Of a DNA stretch of 40,299 nucleotides, positions 1 to 9,200 are shown one piece after another. The stretch comes from Gammaproteobacteria bacterium (lineage in GTDB: Bacteria; Pseudomonadota; Gammaproteobacteria; Steroidobacterales; Steroidobacteraceae), in NCBI GenBank assembly GCA_028870355.1, contig JAGWPU010000023.1, forward strand, positions 1-40,299. The letters are read 5' to 3'. Below the pieces are notes generated by a model. It searched no databases. It was not told the DNA's origin and saw nothing but the letters and a program-made list of their open reading frames with translations. The translations under genes were made by a program, and so were the position numbers. Numbering within the stretch: the first letter of the stretch is position 1; each line of letters starts with the position of its first letter.

Positions 1-795
1 GGCTTGTCGGAGATGCTGCGGGCGGGCTACGCGATCGTCGCGACCGACTATCACGGTCTCGGCACCGAGGGGGCTCATCAGTACGTGTCGCTCGACGCGC
101 AGGCGCGCGACGTGATCTACTCGGTGCCGGCGGCGCAGCGTGCGGTGAAGAGTCTCGGCGCGCGCTGGGTCGTCGACGGCCACTCGCAGGGCGGTGCGAC
201 CGCGTGGCGGGTGGCGACGCTCGAGACCTCGATCCGCGATCCGCATTATCTCGGCGCGGTTGCGGTGTCCGGCTCGGCGTCGATGCGCGATCTCATCGAG
301 CATGTCGATCGCAGCGAAGGCGGACAGTTCTATCTGACCTACATCGCGTTCGGCATTCACGCGCGCTACCCGCAGTTCGAGCCGATGGACATCCTCACGC
401 CGCGCGCGCTCGCCGCATACCATCAGGCCACCACGCAAGGCTGCTGGTACCTCGGGTATTTTCTCTACTCCCAGGGACCGCATGCCTCGATGTTGCAGCC
501 GGGCTGGCAGAAGAACCCGTGGGTGCGCCGCTTCCTGAACCAGGCGCGGGAGGGCGCCCGACGCTTGAGCAAGCCGATCCTGGTGCTCGCCGGGGAGGCT
601 GATCGCACGGTGCCGTATGCCGGCGAGCGTCGCGTCGCGGCGCGCGCGTGCCGGGTCGGCAGCCGGGTCGAATTCAAGGGGTATCCGGGACTCGACCACG
701 ACCCGACGATGGTCAAATCGGTGCCGGATCAGCTGCACTGGATCGGGAATCGTTTCGCCGGGAAGACCGCGGGTTCGAACTGCGCGTCGTTGTAG
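1..795 (+). CDS. Secreted lipase-like alpha/beta hydrolase, C-terminal part (5' end outside window)
   Basis: The reading frame is already open at base 1 and ends at TAG 793-795, giving about 264 residues. It matches the C-terminal two thirds of the complete paralogue at 10837-12111, so roughly 160 N-terminal residues, including any signal peptide, lie upstream of the window. The nucleophile elbow GHSQGG has its serine codon at 184-186. The likely acid is the Asp of GEADRTVP (601-603) and the likely base is the His of GLDHDP (697-699). All three lie in the same order as in the paralogue. The fold and motifs fit secretory lipase/esterase-type alpha/beta hydrolases; the substrate cannot be read from sequence. 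Both paralogues end in a similar NC(A/S)(S/T)L tail whose cysteine may form a disulfide. The TTG and ATG codons near the start are internal codons, not the true start. Confidence 0.85.
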   Translation, partial: GLSEMLRAGYAIVATDYHGLGTEGAHQYVSLDAQARDVIYSVPAAQRAVKSLGARWVVDGHSQGGATAWRVATLETSIRDPHYLGAVAVSGSASMRDLIEHVDRSEGGQFYLTYIAFGIHARYPQFEPMDILTPRALAAYHQATTQGCWYLGYFLYSQGPHASMLQPGWQKNPWVRRFLNQAREGARRLSKPILVLAGEADRTVPYAGERRVAARACRVGSRVEFKGYPGLDHDPTMVKSVPDQLHWIGNRFAGKTAGSNCASL

Positions 796-799
796 CGGC

Positions 800-847
800 G
801 CGCGGCCGGATCGCGCTCATCTCGAGTCGAGCGCGATCCGGCCGCGC
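800..847. terminator. 19-bp perfect inverted repeat between convergent genes, likely bidirectional terminator
   Basis: Arms 800-818 and 829-847 are exact reverse complements over 19 bases, separated by a 10-base loop that contains CTCGAG. The hairpin lies five bases after the lipase stop and overlaps the last codons and stop of the convergent nickel permease (stop 817-819). Neither side has a clear T-tract, so classic intrinsic termination is uncertain, but position and stem strength fit a two-way transcription end. Confidence 0.7.
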
Positions 848-1845
848 ACCTGGCCGCGGTGGCGGAGCACCGAGCCGATCCACAGCGCGATCAGCGCGAG
901 CGCGAGCCCGGCGCCGATCGCACTGAAGTGCGTCTCGACGCCGCGCACGATCAGCCAGGGTGCGCCGGAAAGCGACGCTCGATCCGCGAGCAGACCGAGG
1001 ATCTCGATGCTCCCGATCAGCAGCGCGATCACCACCGACAGCAGCGTGATCGCGAGGTTGTAGCGCAGGGTTCTGATCGGATCGGCGAGCGCCCACCCGT
1101 AGGCGCTCGCCATCAGCACGCCATCGGTCGCGTCCATCAGCATCATCCCGGCGGCGAACAGGCAGGGGAACACCATCACCACCGATCCCGACACGCCTTT
1201 CGCCGCGGCCGCCGCCGCGAGGCCGAGCAGCGCGATTTCGGTCGCGGTGTCGAAGCCGAGCCCGAACAGGAAGCCGATCAGGACCATCTGCCGGCTGCTG
1301 CGGATCAGCCGGAACAGCGGACGCCAGAGCCGGACCAGGATCCCCCGGCCGTTCAGCAGGCGCTCCATCCCATCCTCGCAGTACGTGCCGCCCGCGCGAA
1401 TGCGCCGATAGTCGCGGAGCAACGAACGGAAGATCGCGAGATTCATCAGCGCGATCGCGAGCAGAAAGACCGCCGAGACCGTGGTGCCGACGAGGTCGCC
1501 GACCCCGCGTGCGAGGCCGCCGAACCGTCCGGTGAGCGCGGTCGCGGTGACCGCGACCGTGGCGGTCGCCAGCGCGACCACGGTCGAATGGCCGAGCGCG
1601 AAGTACAGCCCGACACCGACCGGGCGCTGCGTGTCGCGCACCAGGCGGCGCGTGACGTTGTCGATCGCCGCGATGTGGTCCGCGTCGAACGCGTGGCGCA
1701 ACCCGAGGCCGTAGGCGACCACCGCGGTGCCGAGCAGCCAGGGCGCGTGCCGGAACGCGACGAGCGCCCAGGCCCAGGCCGCGGCATTGAACAGCGTCAA
1801 TCCCAGGTACATCACCACGATCGAGCGGCGAGGGGCGGCGTTCAT
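817..1845 (-). CDS. NiCoT-family nickel/cobalt permease (HoxN/NixA type)
   Basis: This is a 342-residue multi-pass inner-membrane protein that imports Ni(II) (or Co(II)) at high affinity. All NiCoT signatures are present in order: RHAFDADHI in TM2, the HX4DH metal signature; then LGHSTVV; then LGFDTATE; then GMMLMDATDG. Length fits the family. The ATG at 1845 is preferred because it is directly followed by the first membrane segment. A GTG at 1854 in the same frame would add three residues, and neither has a strong Shine-Dalgarno. Having this gene about 1.6 kb from a hyp operon suggests it supplies nickel for [NiFe]-hydrogenase assembly. That is inferred from context: it is convergent to the hyp genes' flank and not in their operon. 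A cobalt role linked to B12 is possible but less likely by position. Confidence 0.93.
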   Translation of the reverse strand: MNAAPRRSIVVMYLGLTLFNAAAWAWALVAFRHAPWLLGTAVVAYGLGLRHAFDADHIAAIDNVTRRLVRDTQRPVGVGLYFALGHSTVVALATATVAVTATALTGRFGGLARGVGDLVGTTVSAVFLLAIALMNLAIFRSLLRDYRRIRAGGTYCEDGMERLLNGRGILVRLWRPLFRLIRSSRQMVLIGFLFGLGFDTATEIALLGLAAAAAAKGVSGSVVMVFPCLFAAGMMLMDATDGVLMASAYGWALADPIRTLRYNLAITLLSVVIALLIGSIEILGLLADRASLSGAPWLIVRGVETHFSAIGAGLALALIALWIGSVLRHRGQVRGRIALDSR

Positions 1846-1899
1846 CGGGCGCACGGATCTCGAGGGTGGAGCATAGATCGCCGGCGGCTCGCGGTCATC

Positions 1900-1943
1900 C
1901 GGGATTGCCGAAATCCCGACGCCTCGCGTCGCGCCGGCGCGAC
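1900..1943. promoter_or_regulatory. Two palindromes in the NiCoT/ClC divergent region, candidate operators
   Basis: A 7-bp inverted repeat CGGGATT-gccga-AATCCCG occupies 1900-1918. Ten bases further lies a perfect 16-bp palindrome GTCGCGCCGGCGCGAC (1928-1943). Both lie between the divergent starts at 1845 and 1985, just upstream of a TATACT hexamer. Neither matches the NikR box GTATGA-N16-TCATAC. GC-rich sequence makes chance palindromes more common, so confidence is limited. Confidence 0.35.
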
Positions 1944-1957
1944 CGCATCGTTGGCGC

Positions 1958-1963
1958 TATACT
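1958..1963 (+). promoter_or_regulatory. Candidate -10 hexamer for the ClC gene
   Basis: TATACT (5 of 6 to TATAAT) stands out in an otherwise GC-rich region, 21 bases before the ATG at 1985. The -35 region at 17-bp spacing (about 1935-1940) is poor and overlaps the 16-bp palindrome, which would fit regulation by a bound factor. Confidence 0.35.
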
Positions 1964-1984
1964 ACGCGATTGACAGTACCCGTG

Positions 1985-3421
1985 ATGGGTGCCGCCGTCT
2001 TCGTCCCGCACCGGAGTGGCATCATCGCTCGAGTTTCGACGACCTTGAGATTGCTGCGCGAGCGCGCCTGGCTGCGCTTGATCAGCACCCGCTCGCAACG
2101 GCTCTTTCTGCAGTTCGGCTTGCCGTGGACCGCCGCGCTCCTGGTCGGCCTGGTCGCGGTGCTGTACGCACGCTGGAGCGAGGACCTGTACGAGGTCTTC
2201 CTCGGCTGGATCCAGGGCCGGGTGTATCTCGCGCTCGCGATCACGCCGGCGCTCACCATGCTCTCGGTGTTCCTCACGCGCCGCTGGTTCTCCGGCAGCG
2301 AGGGCAGCGGCATCCCGCAGGTGATCGCCGCGCTGCACGCGCCGCGCGACGACGACCACACCTTGATGAAGCGCCTGTTCGGCCTGCGGGTGATCTTCGG
2401 CAAGCTCGGCGTCTCGCTGCTCGGTTTTCTCGGGGGCTTGACGATCGGCCGTGAGGGTCCGACGGTGCACATCGGCGCGGCGATCATGGCGGAGACCCGC
2501 CGCTTCTATCCGCACCGCAGTGTGCGGCTCGAACGCCAGTTGCTGCTCGCCGGCGCGGCCGCCGGGTTGTCGGGCGCATTCAACACGCCGCTCGCCGGGA
2601 TCATCTTCGCGATCGAGGAACTCGCGCGCGACTTCGAGACCCGGACCAACGGCACGATGCTCACCGCGGTGATCTTCTCCGGTCTCACCTCGCTCGCGCT
2701 CGCGGGCAACTATCTGTACTTCGGCCAGATCGACGTGCCGAACAATTTCCACAGCGAGTTCATCCTGCCGGTGCTGCTCACGGCGCTCGCGTGCGGGCTG
2801 CTCGGCGCGGCGTTCAACTGGGCGTTGCTGCATTGGGAACGCTGGATGCCGAAGCCGATGCGCGAATGGCGCGGCCACAAGCCGCTGCTCTACGCGTTCG
2901 TGATGGGTCTCGTGGTCGCGGTGCTCGGGATCGTGACCCACGGCCAGACCTGGGGCAGCGGCTACGACCAGGCGCGGCTGCTGCTCGAGGGGCGCAACCC
3001 GATCACGCAGAGCTTCGCGTTCGCGAAATGGGGTGCGATGGTCGTGAGCTACATGGCCGGCATTCCGGGCGGACTGTTCTCGCCGTCGCTGTCGATCGGC
3101 GCGGGGATCGCGCAGTGGGTGCACCTCGTGTTCGCCTGGGCGCCGATGGCGTCGATGATCGCGCTGTGCATGACGGGATATCTCGCGGCGGTGACCCAGT
3201 CGCCGTTGACCTCGTTCGTGATCGTGATGGAGATGACCAACGGCACCGGCCTCGTGATCCCGATGATGGCGACCGCGCTGCTCGCGTCGCGCTTCTCCGG
3301 GCTGTTCACCCCGCCGCTGTACGAGGCGCTCGCGGAGAAGAACTACTTTCCGATGGTGCCTGGCTACCACCCGCCGACGACCCCGCCGGCGAAGGCCGGC
3401 GACTCGTTCGACACGCTCTGA
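1985..3421 (+). CDS. ClC-family chloride channel/transporter
   Basis: This is a 478-residue polytopic membrane protein of the ClC family. The three chloride-site signatures are visible in order: GSGIPQ (about residues 107-112), GREGPTVHIG (about 154-163) and GLFSPS (about 362-368). The gating glutamate of GREGP is present. The helix AFNTPLAGIIFAIEEL keeps the glutamates that in E. coli ClC-ec1 include the internal proton-transfer residue, so a Cl-/H+ exchanger is more likely than a passive channel. There is no C-terminal CBS pair, as in other short bacterial ClCs. The frame opens with a TTG at 1970; ATG 1985 is preferred because it lies downstream of the candidate -10, with GTG 1982 as an alternative. 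The gene is convergent with the hydrogenase accessory operon, leaving only 25 bases between stops. A link to nickel or hydrogenase is not implied. Confidence 0.92.
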   Translation: MGAAVFVPHRSGIIARVSTTLRLLRERAWLRLISTRSQRLFLQFGLPWTAALLVGLVAVLYARWSEDLYEVFLGWIQGRVYLALAITPALTMLSVFLTRRWFSGSEGSGIPQVIAALHAPRDDDHTLMKRLFGLRVIFGKLGVSLLGFLGGLTIGREGPTVHIGAAIMAETRRFYPHRSVRLERQLLLAGAAAGLSGAFNTPLAGIIFAIEELARDFETRTNGTMLTAVIFSGLTSLALAGNYLYFGQIDVPNNFHSEFILPVLLTALACGLLGAAFNWALLHWERWMPKPMREWRGHKPLLYAFVMGLVVAVLGIVTHGQTWGSGYDQARLLLEGRNPITQSFAFAKWGAMVVSYMAGIPGGLFSPSLSIGAGIAQWVHLVFAWAPMASMIALCMTGYLAAVTQSPLTSFVIVMEMTNGTGLVIPMMATALLASRFSGLFTPPLYEALAEKNYFPMVPGYHPPTTPPAKAGDSFDTL

Positions 3422-3446
3422 CGAGCACCGCGCCGGCGCGATCCGC

Positions 3447-4469
3447 TCAGTCGACCGTGAAGCGGCACTCGACGCAGGGATCGAGCGCGGCGACCGCGCG
3501 ACGCGCGTGGTCGCGGGCGAGGTCCCTCGACCGGGCGCTCGCGCCGACCAGCCAATGCCGGAGCGGGCCGTCGGGGTGAAAATTCCACTCGGTCGGTGCG
3601 ACGATCGAATACTCCCGCACCGTCCCACCCTCCAGCGCGACGTCGTGGATCAGGGTGCCGCGTGCGGTCTCGACGACCGCCCGGCCGCGGCCCGCTGCGC
3701 CGTGCACGGACACCGTCCCGCATCGAAACTCAGGATCGTCGCGCGCGTGCAGCGCGAGCTCGGTCACCCGCGCGATCCAGCGCTGCAACAGCGGACGCGG
3801 CGCGAGCGCGGCGATCAGCGCCCGCCGCTCCAGGCGCGCGACCGGACCCGTCTCGGCCGGCTCGCCTCGATCGTGCGGTGCGGCCGCGAACCCGGCGTCG
3901 ATCCGCGGCCAGCGATCGAGCGTGTCGCGCGCGGTCACCGCCGGCACGGTCGCGATCGGCGCGGTCGCCGGTTCCCAGCGCGCGAGGCGACGGCGGTACG
4001 CGCGGGCGAGCGGCGCGTCGGTGCGTGCCGCCCAGTCCGAGAGCCCGGTCGGATGGGTGATCGCGAGCCAGCGATCGATTGGCTCGCCGAGCAGCTCTCG
4101 CTCGAGCAGTCGCGCGAGCGCCGGCGGTTCGTGGGCGGCCCGGTGCGTCGCCGCGAGTTGCGCCGGCGCGTCGTCGGCGAGCGCGGCGATCACGAGTTCG
4201 GCCGCGGCCTCCGCTCGGACCGCCGGATCGACGGCGGCCGCGGGGCGGTCGGCGGCTTCGGGGCGTGCCCGTGCCGCATGGAGCGCCGCACGGGCCGCGG
4301 CCCCCTGCGCGCGCCGGCAGATCGCGTGCAGGGTCTCGATCAGGGTCGCGGCCTCCTCCGCCGAACGCCCGGCGAGCAGCGGCGCGAGCCGGGGGCGGTG
4401 CGTCGCGACGCGGACCGTCTCGATGCGGTCGTCGCGCCAGCGGATCGTGACCTCGACCGCGCCCGTCAT
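3447..4469 (-). CDS. hupK: HupK/HoxV-like hydrogenase assembly protein (large-subunit relative)
   Basis: This is a 340-residue protein starting at ATG 4469, preceded by GAGGAG, 14 bases after hypE. Members of the HupK/HoxV family resemble the [NiFe]-hydrogenase large subunit and act as a scaffold for the Fe(CN)2CO unit before transfer to the real large subunit. The similarity to large subunits shows at both ends. Near residue 40-60 lies LHAICRRAQGAAAR, where large subunits have RICGxC, so only the first cysteine remains. The C-terminus has APTEWNFHPDG followed by DPCVEC, the counterpart of DPCxxC. There is no cleavable extension beyond DPCVEC apart from RFTVD. It is the last gene of the hyp operon, whereas in Rhizobium-type clusters hupK precedes hypA. 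The family call is fairly firm; which of HupK or HoxV is the closer name is uncertain. Confidence 0.8.
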   Translation of the reverse strand: MTGAVEVTIRWRDDRIETVRVATHRPRLAPLLAGRSAEEAATLIETLHAICRRAQGAAARAALHAARARPEAADRPAAAVDPAVRAEAAAELVIAALADDAPAQLAATHRAAHEPPALARLLERELLGEPIDRWLAITHPTGLSDWAARTDAPLARAYRRRLARWEPATAPIATVPAVTARDTLDRWPRIDAGFAAAPHDRGEPAETGPVARLERRALIAALAPRPLLQRWIARVTELALHARDDPEFRCGTVSVHGAAGRGRAVVETARGTLIHDVALEGGTVREYSIVAPTEWNFHPDGPLRHWLVGASARSRDLARDHARRAVAALDPCVECRFTVD

Positions 4470-4483
4470 TCGCGGAAGGCTCC

Positions 4484-5524
4484 TCAGCAGATCCGTGGCA
4501 ACTGGTCGCCGTGCAACCAGTCGACGATCCGGCGCCCCCCGAGCCGCGTGCGCATCTGCACGAACCGGCGCGGGTCCTCGATCACACGCCCGATCAGCGC
4601 CGCGCCGGCACCGAGCGGGTGCGCGCGCAGCGCGTGCAGCGCGGCCTCGGCGAGCGCCGGTGGACAGATCGCGAGCAGCCGGCCCTCGTTCGCGACGTAC
4701 AGGGGATCGAGTCCGAGGAGCTCGCAGGCCGCCTCGACCGGCGCCCGCACCGGGATCGCGTTCTCGTCGATCTCGATGCCGACGCCCGACTGCTGCGCGA
4801 TCTCGTTCAGCGCGGCGCCGATGCCACCGCGGGTCGCATCGCGCATCGCGTGCATGCCCGGCGCGGCGCCGAGCAGCGCGTCGGTCAGGCCGTGCAGCGC
4901 GGCGGTGTCCGAGACGATCGGCGCGTCGAACGCGAGGTTCTCGCGACAGGCCATGATCGCCATTCCGTGCTCCCCGATCGGGCCGCTGAGCAGCACCGCA
5001 TCGCCGGGGCGAGCATTCGCGCCGGCGCAATCAACGCCATCGCGCAGTTCGCCGATGCCGGTGGTGGTGATGAACACCCCGTCCGCCTTGCCGCGCTCGA
5101 CGACCTTGGTGTCGCCGGTCACGACCGGGACGCCGGCCTCACGCGATGCGCGGCCCATCGATGCGGCGATCCTGGCGAGATCGGCGAGCGGGAAGCCCTC
5201 CTCGAGCACGAAGCTCGCGGCCAGGTACAAGGGCCGCGCACCCATCACGGCGACGTCGTTGATCGTGCCGTGCACCGACAGGCAGCCGATGTCGCCCCCG
5301 GGAAAGAACAGCGGCGAGACGACGTGGGCGTCGGTCGCGACCACCAAGCGCCCCGCGGCGTGCCCGAGCCGCGCGCCGTCGTCGCCTTGCGCGAGATAGT
5401 CGTTCGCGAGCGCGCGCGCGAACACTTCCCGGATCAGCTGCGCCATCGCCCGTCCGCCGGATCCATGGGTCAGATCGACGAGTCCGTGCTTGAGATCGAG
5501 CGGCCGGGCGTACGGAGCGCTCAT
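4484..5524 (-). CDS. hypE: HypE, carbamoyl dehydratase for hydrogenase cyanide ligand synthesis
   Basis: This 346-residue cytosolic enzyme of the PurM/AIR-synthase superfamily uses ATP to dehydrate the thiocarboxamide made by HypF on its C-terminal cysteine, giving the thiocyanate that becomes CN- on the active-site iron. The N-terminus has the diagnostic DLTHGSGGRAM, and the protein ends exactly in PRIC, the required C-terminal Cys. The ATP-binding region GDTKVVERGKADGVFITTTGIG lies mid-protein. Its ATG (5524-5522) overlaps the hypD stop in an ATGA, so the two are probably translationally coupled. Length matches the family. Confidence 0.97.
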   Translation of the reverse strand: MSAPYARPLDLKHGLVDLTHGSGGRAMAQLIREVFARALANDYLAQGDDGARLGHAAGRLVVATDAHVVSPLFFPGGDIGCLSVHGTINDVAVMGARPLYLAASFVLEEGFPLADLARIAASMGRASREAGVPVVTGDTKVVERGKADGVFITTTGIGELRDGVDCAGANARPGDAVLLSGPIGEHGMAIMACRENLAFDAPIVSDTAALHGLTDALLGAAPGMHAMRDATRGGIGAALNEIAQQSGVGIEIDENAIPVRAPVEAACELLGLDPLYVANEGRLLAICPPALAEAALHALRAHPLGAGAALIGRVIEDPRRFVQMRTRLGGRRIVDWLHGDQLPRIC

Positions 5525-6636
5525 GCAGCGGCTCCGCGGAAGCGCCCGTAGGTGTAATGCGCGGCGCACGCGCCTTCCGAGGACACCATGCACGATCCGA
5601 TCGGGTTCTCCGGCGTGCACGCGGTCCCGAAGATCCGGCACTCCTCGGGACGCTTCTCGCCGCGCAGGATCTGCCCGCAGGCGCAGGCCTTGTTGTCCGG
5701 AACCGGCACGTACGGCACCGCGAAGCGCCGTTCGGCGTCGAACGGCGCGAATTCCGGCCGCAGCTGCAGCGCGCTCGCCGGGATCGTGCCGAGCCCCCGC
5801 CACTCGAATGCCGCGCGCCGTTCGAACACCCGCTCGACGAGCGCTTGCGCACGCCCGTTGCCCTCGCGCGTGACCGCCCGGGTGAACTCGTTCTCGACCG
5901 CGGCGCGACCCTCGTTCACCTGCCGGACCAGCAGGTGGATCGCCCGCAGCAGGTCGAGCGGCTCGAAGCCGGCGATCACGACCGGCTTGCGGTAATCGAC
6001 CGCGAACGGCTCGTAGGGGGCGCTGCCGATCACCGTCGACACGTGCGCGGGGCCGACGAAGCCGTCGATCGCGACGCCTTGCGGCGCGTCGAGGATCGCG
6101 TGCATCGCGGCCGGCGTGAGCACGTGGTTGCACAGGATGCTGAAATTGCCGAGCGACCCTTCCGCCGCGCGCAGCACCGCGACCGCGGTCGGCGGCGTCG
6201 TGGTCTCGAACCCGATCGCGAGGAACACCACCTCGCGCCGTGGATTCGCGCGCGCGATCGCGAGTGCATCCTCGGTCGAGTAGATCATCCGCACGTCCGC
6301 ACCGAGCGCCTTCGCGCGCAGCAGCGTGAGCCGATCCGATGCGGGCACGCGCATCGTGTCGGCATAGGTCGCGAGGATCACGCCGTGCTCGCGCGCGAGC
6401 CGGATCGCCTGATCGATCCGGCCGATCGGCAGCACGCAGACCGGACAGCCCGGCCCGTGGATCATCCGGATCGCGCCCGGCAGCAGGTCGGCGAGGCCGT
6501 AGCGGGAGATCGCGTGGGTGTGGCCGCCGCAGAATTCCATGAACCGATAGGAGCGGTGCGCGTCCGCTTCCCGCGCGATCGCCGCGGCGAGTCCGCGCGC
6601 GAGCTCGCCGTCGCGGAATTCGTCGACGTATTTCAC
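5521..6636 (-). CDS. hypD: HypD, Fe-S scaffold for Fe(CN)2CO assembly
   Basis: This 371-residue protein works with HypC to build the Fe(CN)2CO cofactor. Conserved HypD motifs are all present: FCGGHTH (about residue 34), GPGCPVC (about 65), [11 protein letters not shown] (about 200), and a C-terminal cysteine set [27 protein letters not shown] that holds the [4Fe-4S] cluster. The start is GTG 6636 ([10 protein letters not shown], typical for HypD), whose GTGA overlaps the hypC stop. The end overlaps hypE by ATGA. The longer open frame upstream runs through hypF in another frame and is not coding. Confidence 0.97.
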   Translation of the reverse strand: MKYVDEFRDGELARGLAAAIAREADAHRSYRFMEFCGGHTHAISRYGLADLLPGAIRMIHGPGCPVCVLPIGRIDQAIRLAREHGVILATYADTMRVPASDRLTLLRAKALGADVRMIYSTEDALAIARANPRREVVFLAIGFETTTPPTAVAVLRAAEGSLGNFSILCNHVLTPAAMHAILDAPQGVAIDGFVGPAHVSTVIGSAPYEPFAVDYRKPVVIAGFEPLDLLRAIHLLVRQVNEGRAAVENEFTRAVTREGNGRAQALVERVFERRAAFEWRGLGTIPASALQLRPEFAPFDAERRFAVPYVPVPDNKACACGQILRGEKRPEECRIFGTACTPENPIGSCMVSSEGACAAHYTYGRFRGAAA

Positions 6637-6869
6637 GAGCGCGCCTCCAGCGCGTCGGCGCCGATCGCGGCGAGTGTCTCGAGCGTGCGCTCGGCCTCGG
6701 CGGTGTCGAGGCGCTGCAGCGCGTAGCCGACGTGCACGATCACGTAATCGCCGACGTCCGCGTGTTCGACCAATGCGAGCGAGATGTCCTTGCGGACACC
6801 GCCGAGCTCGACGACCGCACGGTCGGCGTCGAGACGCGCGACGATGCGCGCGGGAATCGCGAGACACAT
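6633..6869 (-). CDS. hypC: HypC, hydrogenase maturation chaperone
   Basis: This 78-residue protein starts with the diagnostic MCLAIP. Cys2 (after Met removal) binds the iron precursor in complex with HypD and the large-subunit precursor. A beta-barrel core with [17 protein letters not shown] follows. It lies three bases after hypF and overlaps hypD by GTGA. It is the shorter of two HypC-family proteins in this operon; the other is at 10331-10630. Confidence 0.96.
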   Translation of the reverse strand: MCLAIPARIVARLDADRAVVELGGVRKDISLALVEHADVGDYVIVHVGYALQRLDTAEAERTLETLAAIGADALEARS

Positions 6870-6872
6870 GTG

Positions 6873-9200
6873 TCAATTCCTCCCGGTGGCGAGCGCCACC
6901 CACGCTTGGCCGAGGCTGATCGCGCCGTCGTTCGGCGGCGCCCGTTCCGCGTGCAGGACCTCGAGCCCGGCCGCCGCCAGGCCCCTCGACAGCGCCTCGC
7001 GCAACACCCCGTTGCACAGACACCCGCCGCACAAGGCGATCGCGTTGCGTCGGTGCACGGCCGCCGCGTCGATCGCGAGCGCGCACAGCGCCGCGGCGAA
7101 CGTCGCATGGAACAGTGCCGCGCCGTGTTCCGGCGTACCGCGCCAGTCGGCGAGCGTCTCGAGCAGCGGCAGGAGGTCGAGCCGGCCCGCGGGACCGATC
7201 CGCCACAGTGGCGCGGGCGATACCGTCCCGTACCGACGCGCGAGGGCCTCCAGGCGCATCGCGGGTTGGGCTTCGTAGCCCGCGGTCTCGGCGACGCCGA
7301 GCAGGGCGGCGGCCGCATCGAACCAACGTCCCGCGCTCGAGGTCGCCGGACAGCGCAGGTCCCGTTCGAGCAATTCGCCGACGCCGCGCGCCGCGCGCTG
7401 GCGTGCGAAGCGGGTCGGGATCTCGGCCCCGCGGCCGAGCCGGTGCAAGGCGCCGGCCGCGACGCGCCACGGCTCGCGGGCGGCGCGGTCGCCGCCCGGC
7501 AAGGGCAAGGTCGCGAGATGCCCCAGCCGCCGACAGGTCGCGCCGGTGACCTCGAGCAGCTCGCCGCCCCAGGCTTCGCCGTCCGGACCGAGGCCGACGC
7601 CGTCGAGCGCGAGGCCGAGCAGCGGATCCGACCAGCGGTGCTCGGCCGCGACCGCGGCGACGTGCGCATGGTGGTGGCCGACCGCGATCGCAGTCGCGCC
7701 GCGATCCGCGGCGAACTGCAGCGCGAGACGCGTCGAGGGGAAATCCGGGTGCAGATCGTGCGCGACCCGCTGCGGTTCGACGTCGAGCAACGCGCACAGG
7801 TGCCGCGCGCATTCCTCGAGGAATGCGATCGACGCGGCGTCGTCCAGATCGCCGACGTGCTGCGACAGGAATGCCTCGTCGCCGCGGGTCACGCACACCG
7901 TCGTCTTCAGTCCGGCGCCGAGCGCGAGCACGGGCGGTCCGGCCGCGGGCAGGCGGATTGCCTCGGGCGTGTATCCGCGCGCGCGGCGCAGGAACCGGGG
8001 TGCCTCGCTCCCGAACCGCACCGAGTCGTCGCAGCGCACCGCGATCGGCCGGTCGTGCAGCAGGTACGCGTCCGCGATCCCGCCGAGGCGCCGCAGCGCG
8101 TCGGCGTCGTCGATCACCAGCGGCTCGCCGCCGGGGTTCGCGCTGGTCATCACCCAGACCTCGGGCGACGGCGCCGCGAGCCACGCGGTCCCGGACGGTC
8201 GTCCGGCGGCTTCGTGGAACAGTAGCCACTGGATCGGCGTCGCCGGCAGCATCACGCCGAGGTGGTCGAGACCGTCGGCGATCCCGGGCAGCACGCCGTC
8301 CGCGGCCGGGTCCTTGGGCACGAGCACGATCGGGCGCTCGGGCGACTCGAGCCAACGTCGTGCGGCGCCGTCCGCGCGCGCGATCCCGTCGAGCGAAGCG
8401 GCGTTCGCGACCATCAGCGCAAACGGCTTCGCGTCGCGTGCCTTGCGGGCGCGCAATGCGGCGACGGCTCGCGGATTGCGCGCATCGCATGCGAGGTGAT
8501 AGCCGCCGAGTCCCTTGATCGCGACGATCCCGCCCCCGCGCAGGCACTCGAGGCTTCGCGCGATCGGATCGGTGCTCGCCGGGAGACCCCGGCCGGCGTC
8601 CGCCGCGGCGCCGACGTCGGCGCCGTCGCGGTCGAGGAAGCGCAGGCGCGGGCCACAGGCCGGGCAGGCCACGGGTTCGGCGTGGAAGCGCCGATCCGCC
8701 GGGTCGCGGTACTCGCGGGCGCAGTCCGCGCACATCGCGAACCCGGCCATGCTGGTGCGCGCGCGGTCGTACGGCAAGCCGAACGCGATCGTGTAGCGCG
8801 GCCCGCAGTGCGTGCAGGTGATGAGCGCGTGGCGCCAGCGCCGGTCGTGCGGATCGAAGAGCTCCTCGAGGCAGGCCGGGCAGGTCGCGGTGTCCGGGCC
8901 GATCGCGGTCGCGCAGCGCGAGGCGACGCTCGCCGCGATCGCGAACTCCGCGTGGCCCGCCGGGCGCACCTCGCGGGCGGTGATCGAATCGATCCGCGCG
9001 AGCGGCGGTGCGTCGCTCGCGAGCCGCGCGATCAGCGCGTCGAGTCGCGCCGCGGGGCCCTCGGCGCTGATCTCGACCCCTTCGGAGTCGTTGCGCACCC
9101 AGCCGCGCAGCTCGAGTTCGTGCGCGAGCCGCCACACGAACGGGCGGAACCCGACGCCCTGGACGATCCCGCCGACGCGGATGTGGCGTGCGTGGCTCAC
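6873..9200 (-). CDS. hypF: HypF, carbamoyltransferase of hydrogenase maturation
   Basis: This 775-residue multidomain enzyme makes the carbamoyl group for the cyanide ligands from carbamoyl phosphate and ATP and loads it onto HypE. Domains in order: an acylphosphatase-like N-terminus ([14 protein letters not shown], residues about 10-25); two zinc fingers, CPAC...CTHC and CADC...CPAC (about 105-190); a YrdC-like nucleotide-binding domain ([12 protein letters not shown], about 225); and a Kae1-like domain with [15 protein letters not shown] (about 505) and a C-terminal [11 protein letters not shown]. The start is GTG 9200, whose GTGA overlaps the hypB stop. The full family length is intact, so the enzyme is expected to be functional. 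Confidence 0.97.
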   Translation of the reverse strand: MSHARHIRVGGIVQGVGFRPFVWRLAHELELRGWVRNDSEGVEISAEGPAARLDALIARLASDAPPLARIDSITAREVRPAGHAEFAIAASVASRCATAIGPDTATCPACLEELFDPHDRRWRHALITCTHCGPRYTIAFGLPYDRARTSMAGFAMCADCAREYRDPADRRFHAEPVACPACGPRLRFLDRDGADVGAAADAGRGLPASTDPIARSLECLRGGGIVAIKGLGGYHLACDARNPRAVAALRARKARDAKPFALMVANAASLDGIARADGAARRWLESPERPIVLVPKDPAADGVLPGIADGLDHLGVMLPATPIQWLLFHEAAGRPSGTAWLAAPSPEVWVMTSANPGGEPLVIDDADALRRLGGIADAYLLHDRPIAVRCDDSVRFGSEAPRFLRRARGYTPEAIRLPAAGPPVLALGAGLKTTVCVTRGDEAFLSQHVGDLDDAASIAFLEECARHLCALLDVEPQRVAHDLHPDFPSTRLALQFAADRGATAIAVGHHHAHVAAVAAEHRWSDPLLGLALDGVGLGPDGEAWGGELLEVTGATCRRLGHLATLPLPGGDRAAREPWRVAAGALHRLGRGAEIPTRFARQRAARGVGELLERDLRCPATSSAGRWFDAAAALLGVAETAGYEAQPAMRLEALARRYGTVSPAPLWRIGPAGRLDLLPLLETLADWRGTPEHGAALFHATFAAALCALAIDAAAVHRRNAIALCGGCLCNGVLREALSRGLAAAGLEVLHAERAPPNDGAISLGQAWVALATGRN

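Noticed and set aside
1846-1984. NikR operator before the nickel permease
   Set aside because: No GTATGA-N16-TCATAC-like site; only the unrelated palindromes reported.
3447-5030. Longer open frame upstream of the HupK-like start
   Set aside because: The part before ATG 4469 is an Arg/Ala/Pro-rich shadow of hypE in another frame; the protein-like sequence starts at MTGAVEV.
5521-9135. 1204-codon open frame on the minus strand
   Set aside because: Only the last 371 codons are HypD; the rest is a low-complexity shadow of hypF and hypC caused by high GC.
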